The notes beneath the pieces are model-generated. The model made no database searches. It saw only the letters and a program-made list of their open reading frames with translations, and was not told where the DNA came from. A program made the position numbers and the translations under genes. A stretch of DNA of 8,246 nt, taken from Caldifarciminota bacterium. Lineage in GTDB: Bacteria; Hydrothermota; Tepidihabitantia; Tepidihabitantales; Tepidihabitantaceae. Below are positions 5,378 through 8,246 of this stretch, piece after piece (the first letter of the stretch is position 1; every line of letters begins with the position of its first letter). Where the stretch lies: contig DSBX01000191.1 of assembly GCA_011049385.1 (NCBI GenBank), forward strand, positions 1 to 8,246, in the 5' to 3' direction.

Positions 5378-6190
5378 ATGAACTTATCAGCCGTCCTGCT
5401 CGCCGTGATGGTCGGCAGCACCCCTGCTGATACGGCTGACTACTCCCGCTACGTTGTGATTGTGACGGTATCCGACCACAGACCAGGCACCGGTTTCGAT
5501 GCTCCCGCCGGACTGATCGAGCGGGCGCGCGCACAGTTGAACCGCACCCTCCACGACCGGGACCGAACCGTCGGCGACTTCCTGGCCGTGCATGACCGCC
5601 CGGCCCGCCGGCTCGGAAGAATGACGCTGGAACACCGCCGCGGCGACGTCCGGTTCACCTCCGATGGGACGACCGAAGCCGACTTCGAGTTTCCGCTCAC
5701 CGGTGCGGTGATGGAACAGTTATTGCCGGTTCCCGGACCGAAACGCCTGCTCGGCCGCGTCGCCTGTCCCTGTTGCGGCCGGGAATGGCCCGATGAACAG
5801 CCGGTGCCGAACGGGCTCGAACTGGTGCCTCTTGAACTGACCGAAGTTGCGAATTTCACCGGGGTCCTGGTTGATGTCCGGGGGCTCGACTACCAGGCCG
5901 CGCTCTTCCCCCGCATCATCATTCCATCCGGCGACGAGGTCTACGGGCCGGCTTTCGCGGACAAAGACACCGTCATCACCCGGGGAATCGTGGGCTACTA
6001 TAAGGACCGCAACGAAGCCCTGCAGGATGGAAGAACCGGTTCGAACCCGCTGATCATCAGGGCATTGGCCGTCGAAGGTCCGAACCGATGCGACGTGAAG
6101 GTCACCGACCGGGATGCGGCCCTTGTTCACGGTTCGCAACGCAATCTCGACCACCTGACCCGGTGCCGTGTCGGCCTGCTGGTGGACTGA
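5378..6190 (+). CDS. LPP20/FlgT-like envelope protein
   Basis: The 270-residue protein begins with a hydrophobic stretch (MNLSAVLLAVMVGSTPA) that looks like a signal peptide, although without a basic residue. Residues 44-115 ('ARAQLNRTLHD', 'TVGDFLAVHD', 'TEADFEFPLTGAVMEQLLP') have the helix-then-strand pattern of the LPP20/FlgT N-terminal domain. Residues 160-270 ('FTGVLVDVRGLDYQAALFPRI', 'GDEVYG', 'RGIVGYYKDRNEAL', 'NPLIIRALAV', 'TRCRVGLLVD') resemble the conserved C-terminal part found beside it in many envelope proteins. Between them is a cysteine motif, 'ACPCCGREWPDE' (129-140). ATG 5378 is preferred over ATG 5372 because GGCGAG lies eight bases upstream of it. An in-frame GTG at 5333 would add a positively charged N-terminus but has no ribosome site. 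The ribosome site sits in a small hairpin (5354-5369). It is the first gene of a four-gene cluster. Function unknown; no flagellar gene is nearby. Confidence 0.68.
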   Translation: MNLSAVLLAVMVGSTPADTADYSRYVVIVTVSDHRPGTGFDAPAGLIERARAQLNRTLHDRDRTVGDFLAVHDRPARRLGRMTLEHRRGDVRFTSDGTTEADFEFPLTGAVMEQLLPVPGPKRLLGRVACPCCGREWPDEQPVPNGLELVPLELTEVANFTGVLVDVRGLDYQAALFPRIIIPSGDEVYGPAFADKDTVITRGIVGYYKDRNEALQDGRTGSNPLIIRALAVEGPNRCDVKVTDRDAALVHGSQRNLDHLTRCRVGLLVD

Positions 6191-6192
6191 TT

Positions 6193-6489
6193 ATGAAAGC
6201 CACTTCACTGCTGATCGCACTGCTGTTGGTGGTCGCTTGTGCCCCGAAGGACCCGACAGCATGGGCTCGAGACGAATACCCGGGGGCAAGCCAGTACCTC
6301 TTCTGGCAGCGATACCTGCTCATTCGCTACCCTCAGGATAGCGACCGGCAGGCGGTGCTTCTGAAACTCGAACAGAAGGAATGGCGCGAACTGGCACGCT
6401 CCTCGGACGGGTTTCGACGCGGCCGGGAAGTAATAACCTGGATTCCGGAGCTTGACGAAGACGGGGTCGAAGCGCTCGACCTTAAGTGA
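6193..6489 (+). CDS. Small predicted lipoprotein
   Basis: The 98-residue product has a short basic N-terminus (MK), a hydrophobic run and a lipobox 'VVAC' with cysteine 16 as the probable lipidated residue, leaving a mature protein of about 83 residues. The mature part is rich in charged and aromatic residues ('YLFWQRYLLIRYP', 'KEWRELARS', 'ITWIPELDEDG') and is probably one or two amphipathic helices. I do not recognise a family. ATG 6193 is only two bases after the stop of the LPP20-like gene, so translational coupling is likely. No separate ribosome site is obvious. The residue after the cysteine is Ala, with no Asp at +2 to suggest retention in the inner membrane, so an outer-membrane location is possible if the host has one. 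Gene order suggests that it works with the preceding envelope protein. Confidence 0.75.
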   Translation: MKATSLLIALLLVVACAPKDPTAWARDEYPGASQYLFWQRYLLIRYPQDSDRQAVLLKLEQKEWRELARSSDGFRRGREVITWIPELDEDGVEALDLK

Positions 6490-6500
6490 GCTGAACGGCC

Positions 6501-6914
6501 ATGCCCTGGTACGGCTACATCCACCCGCTCCTGGCGCTCATCACTCTCGCCCACGGCATCCGCACCGCCCGGGTCGGGATGAACAAGGTGCTCGACTGGG
6601 ACTACCCCCTGCGCCGCCAGCGCAACCGCAGTATCGTCTTCCTGCTACTCTGTGTCGGTAATCTCGTCCTCGGCTTCTCGGTCAACGTGCTCCTGCGCGG
6701 ACAGGATGCGGCCGTCCACCTGACGATGCACCTGCCGCTTGCCGTCGCGGTGACCGTCCTCGCGGTGGTCGCGGTCATCTGTACGTTCATCCGCCCGAAA
6801 CGGCTCGGCGAGCTCTCCGGCCCGATGAGAATCCACCACTGGTTGCTGATCGTCGCTTCGGTGATGGTGCTAACGATGGCGCTCACCGGCCTGCTCCGCG
6901 TCCTCGGCATCTAG
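6501..6914 (+). CDS. Four-helix membrane protein with conserved-looking histidines
   Basis: This 137-residue protein has four hydrophobic segments at about 5-22, 43-64, 71-97 and 111-135, joined by short basic loops ('RTARVGMNKVLDWDYPLRRQRNR', 'RPKRLGELSGPMR'). Histidines lie near helix ends: H8 ('IHPLL'), H18 ('AHGIR'), H73 and H77 ('VHLTMHLPL'), and H112/H113 ('IHHWLL'). Four helices with paired histidines are the layout of small b-type haem proteins such as cytochrome b561 or DUF4079 proteins, so haem binding and electron transfer are possible but unproven. ATG 6501 is 11 bases after the lipoprotein stop, with only weak purine-rich sequence (GAG) upstream. The endonuclease III gene starts three bases after its stop. 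It may simply be a membrane protein of unknown role. Confidence 0.7.
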   Translation: MPWYGYIHPLLALITLAHGIRTARVGMNKVLDWDYPLRRQRNRSIVFLLLCVGNLVLGFSVNVLLRGQDAAVHLTMHLPLAVAVTVLAVVAVICTFIRPKRLGELSGPMRIHHWLLIVASVMVLTMALTGLLRVLGI

Positions 6915-6917
6915 CCG

Positions 6918-7565
6918 GTGCCGACCCCGGGTATCGCGGCTCTTGTCCGGGCTCTCCGCTTGAGCTACCGCCGCTCGGACGCGCCGGTGAAGCGGATGCC
7001 CGTCTCCGGCCCTTTCCGAATTCTCGTCGCCACCGTCCTCTCCACCCGGACCCAGGACCCGGTGACCGCGGCCGCGGCCGGGAGACTGCGGGCGGTCGCG
7101 CCCGACCCGGCCGCGCTCGCCCGCCTCACTCCGGCCCGGGTCGAGAAGCTCATCTACCCGGTCGGCTTCTACCGGACCAAGGCCCGGCACCTGCCGGAAC
7201 TGGCCCGGCGCCTGGTCGGCCGGAGTGTGCCCGATACGCTTGAGGAACTGCTGGAACTGCCCGGGGTCGGCCGCAAGGTGGCGAACATCGTACTGAGCAA
7301 GGCGTTCGGCCGCGCGGCAATCGCGGTTGACACCCACGTCCACCGGGTCTCGAACCGCCTCGGGCTGGTCCGGACCGTGCGCCCGGAACAGACCGAGCGC
7401 GCGCTGATGGCCGTCCTGCCCCGGCGCTACCGGGGCGAGTGGAACGAGTTGCTCGTCGCGCACGGCCAGACCGTCTGCCGACCGACGCGGCCGCGCTGTT
7501 CGGAATGCGGTGTCAGCCGCTGGTGCCGCAAGGTCGGTGTGCCTGCCGCCAGCGCCGGGCACTGA
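6918..7565 (+). CDS. nth: Endonuclease III, DNA glycosylase/AP lyase
   Basis: A base-excision repair enzyme that removes oxidised pyrimidines and nicks at the abasic site. The 215-residue length is close to the usual 210. The helix-hairpin-helix is 'LPGVGRKVA' (114-122), with the catalytic lysine K120. The essential aspartate D138 is in 'IAVDTHVHRVSNR'. The iron-sulphur loop is complete: C187-x6-C194-x2-C197-x5-C203, binding [4Fe-4S]. 'LSTRTQD' (41-47) matches the 'LSxQTxD' segment of the family. The start is GTG at 6918, three bases after the membrane-protein stop. It has no clear ribosome site of its own, so reinitiation is likely. The last 53 bases overlap the 3' end of the opposing gene. 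Assignment is secure. Confidence 0.95.
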   Translation: MPTPGIAALVRALRLSYRRSDAPVKRMPVSGPFRILVATVLSTRTQDPVTAAAAGRLRAVAPDPAALARLTPARVEKLIYPVGFYRTKARHLPELARRLVGRSVPDTLEELLELPGVGRKVANIVLSKAFGRAAIAVDTHVHRVSNRLGLVRTVRPEQTERALMAVLPRRYRGEWNELLVAHGQTVCRPTRPRCSECGVSRWCRKVGVPAASAGH

Positions 7566-8136
7566 CGACCCGGTAGACCGGCCGATAGGCGGCCGCGTAG
7601 ACCGACGAGTGGTGCCGGGCCGGCCAGCCGACCTCCTCCGACTCGGACGCCAGCCGGGCCAGCGCCTCGAATCGGTCCGGCAATCTGTCCCGGCACCAGT
7701 CCAGCGCCTCCGCCACCCGCGCCGCCATCAACTCCGGCCCGCCCCTCGTCTCGGCCGCGGTCGCCAACAGGACCGGCAGCACCCGGTCAACCGCATCGGG
7801 CAACGACTCGAGCGGCTCGAGGTTCAAACGCACCAGCCTGCCGTCCGGGTCCAGCGGCTCCTCGGACTCAACCGCAAGAAGACAGCGTCGCCGCCGCAGG
7901 CCGGCCAGTTCCTCCTCCAGCGCCCGTCGGGCCTGGTCCACATCGGCGATGATGTGGCCCGGTCCGAAAACGCCCTGGTGGACGAGCTTGTAGATGTCTG
8001 CGGCTTGAAGGAGAGGATAGCGTCCGAAGTGCCACTCGAGAACCGATAACAGGCGCACGGCCAATGGTAGCAGAACCTGCCGCTGCGACAACCCTAGTTC
8101 CGATATAGGGCTGAAGGAAGAGGGGCTACTCCTCAT
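7513..8136 (-). CDS. Uncharacterised conserved protein with 'DIYKLVHQGVFGPGH' motif
   Basis: With the ATG at 8136 the product has 207 residues. A helical region with 'RYPLLQAADIYKLVHQGVFGPGHII' (about residues 39-63) is followed by 'DVDQARRALEEEL', then 'DPDGRLVRLNLEPL', and near the end 'HHSSVYAAAYRPVYRVV'. I recall unnamed bacterial proteins with the same series (Y-K-L-hydrophobic-x-Q, G-x-x-H, D-G-R-hydrophobic-V-R, H-H-S plus Y-R-P-x-Y-R), but I know of no function. The conserved His and Asp could bind a metal or a ligand. The final 18 residues after 'YRVV' read across the end of the endonuclease III gene and are arginine-rich, a probable read-through extension. The start is uncertain: ATG 8136 has no ribosome site, TTG 8091 is nearer the conserved part, and a GTG at 8172 is also in frame. 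The 5' end lies in repeat-dense DNA. Confidence 0.65.
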   Translation of the reverse strand: MRSSPSSFSPISELGLSQRQVLLPLAVRLLSVLEWHFGRYPLLQAADIYKLVHQGVFGPGHIIADVDQARRALEEELAGLRRRRCLLAVESEEPLDPDGRLVRLNLEPLESLPDAVDRVLPVLLATAAETRGGPELMAARVAEALDWCRDRLPDRFEALARLASESEEVGWPARHHSSVYAAAYRPVYRVVSARRWRQAHRPCGTSG

Positions 8137-8219
8137 ATGGTTACTGCGTCTAACGGGTATGAAACACCGCACCCGTTGGGTGCAGAGAGGAGTAGCCTTA
8201 TGGTTAGACGTACTGTAAC
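8124..8219. repeat. Interlocking inverted repeats in pseudoknot order
   Basis: Two separate inverted-repeat pairs interlock. Pair 1 is GGCTACTCCTC (8124-8134) with GAGGAGTAGCC (8187-8197), a perfect 11. Pair 2 is GTTAC plus CGTCTAAC (8140-8144 and 8147-8154) with GTTAGACG plus GTAAC (8203-8210 and 8215-8219), 13 pairs around a short internal loop. The order is P, Q, P', Q', so as RNA they would form an H-type pseudoknot and not nested stems. Between Q and P' lie two mutually exclusive hairpins: AACGGGT/ACCCGTT (8152-8158 and 8171-8177) and GCACCC/GGGTGC (8169-8174 and 8178-8183). Another small pair, CCCTA/TAGGG, is at 8092-8096 and 8106-8110. Base composition here is lower in GC than in the genes to the left. 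Confidence 0.8.
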
Positions 8220-8246
8220 ACAGGAACGGCTCGATTTCCAGCTTGA
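8200..8246 (+). CDS. Start of a forward gene cut by the window edge
   Basis: ATG at 8200 is preceded by GAGGAG (8187-8192) with a seven-base gap, the second-best ribosome site in the window. The frame stays open to the edge and reads MVRRTVTQERLDFQL. Fifteen residues are too few for a family call. The ribosome site is part of the repeat arm P' and codons 2 to 7 contain the arm Q', so initiation could be controlled by folding if transcription starts upstream of 8124. The setting of lower GC and dense inverted repeats would suit the edge of a mobile element, but nothing in the visible residues proves that. Confidence 0.55.
   Translation, partial: MVRRTVTQERLDFQL

Noticed and set aside
6870..7562. 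Reverse open frame of 230 codons opposite endonuclease III
   Set aside because: It shows no motif and is antisense to a complete, motif-rich nth gene.
7510..8049. Forward open frame of 179 codons across the last reverse gene
   Set aside because: The reverse frame has a coherent protein with helical pattern and a recognised motif series. The forward frame is Arg/Pro/Gln-rich and has no plausible start.

Overview
The window is GC-rich (clearly above 60% by eye) and densely coded. Intergenic gaps are short, GTG and TTG starts occur, and a [4Fe-4S] endonuclease III and a radical SAM enzyme are present. It reads as the chromosome of a free-living, probably uncultured, diderm bacterium: there is a lipoprotein signal and an LPP20/FlgT-like envelope protein. 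The lineage cannot be fixed from the sequence. No CRISPR array, complete phage or complete insertion sequence is visible.

Layout, left to right. (1) 1-323 is non-coding. It holds a tandem octamer, a long REP-like hairpin and a likely promoter. (2) 324-1493 and 1525-1926, both forward, are a stand-alone AICAR transformylase and a small DUF5362-like membrane protein, closed by a perfect 26-base GC palindrome (1943-1968). (3) 2527-1984, reverse, is a two-gene operon: a glutaredoxin-like CPTC protein, then a 54-residue YHS metal-binding protein. (4) 2667-4097 and 4084-5037, forward, are a CCA-adding/poly(A) polymerase-family nucleotidyltransferase with an HD domain and, overlapping it by 14 bases, a COG0731-type radical SAM protein. 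(5) 5070-5318 has a good promoter, an orphan 5' half of a tRNA-Gly gene, then an intact tRNA-Gly(CCC) that lacks an encoded CCA tail. (6) 5378-7565 is a tight forward cluster: LPP20-like envelope protein, lipoprotein, four-helix membrane protein with several histidines, and endonuclease III. (7) 8136-7513, reverse, is an uncharacterised conserved protein that overlaps the 3' end of the endonuclease gene. (8) 8090-8246 is a more AT-rich, repeat-dense tip. Interlocking inverted repeats there surround the ribosome binding site and first codons of a forward gene cut by the window edge.

How it fits together. Regions 4 and 5 form an RNA-centred neighbourhood: the tRNA has no genomic CCA, so it needs the enzyme encoded 1 kb upstream, and the radical SAM partner belongs to the superfamily branch that includes the wyosine enzyme TYW1. 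Region 6 mixes envelope proteins with DNA repair; its 2, 11 and 3 base gaps suggest one transcript rather than one pathway. Four candidate promoters share a TTG-type -35 box, a 16-17 base spacer and a TAnnnT -10 box. Two of them lie so close to the start codon that leaderless transcripts are likely.

The most interesting parts are the duplicated 5' half-tRNA (5139-5287) and the pseudoknot-ordered repeats at 8124-8219. No clear new multi-gene defence or metabolic system is evident.
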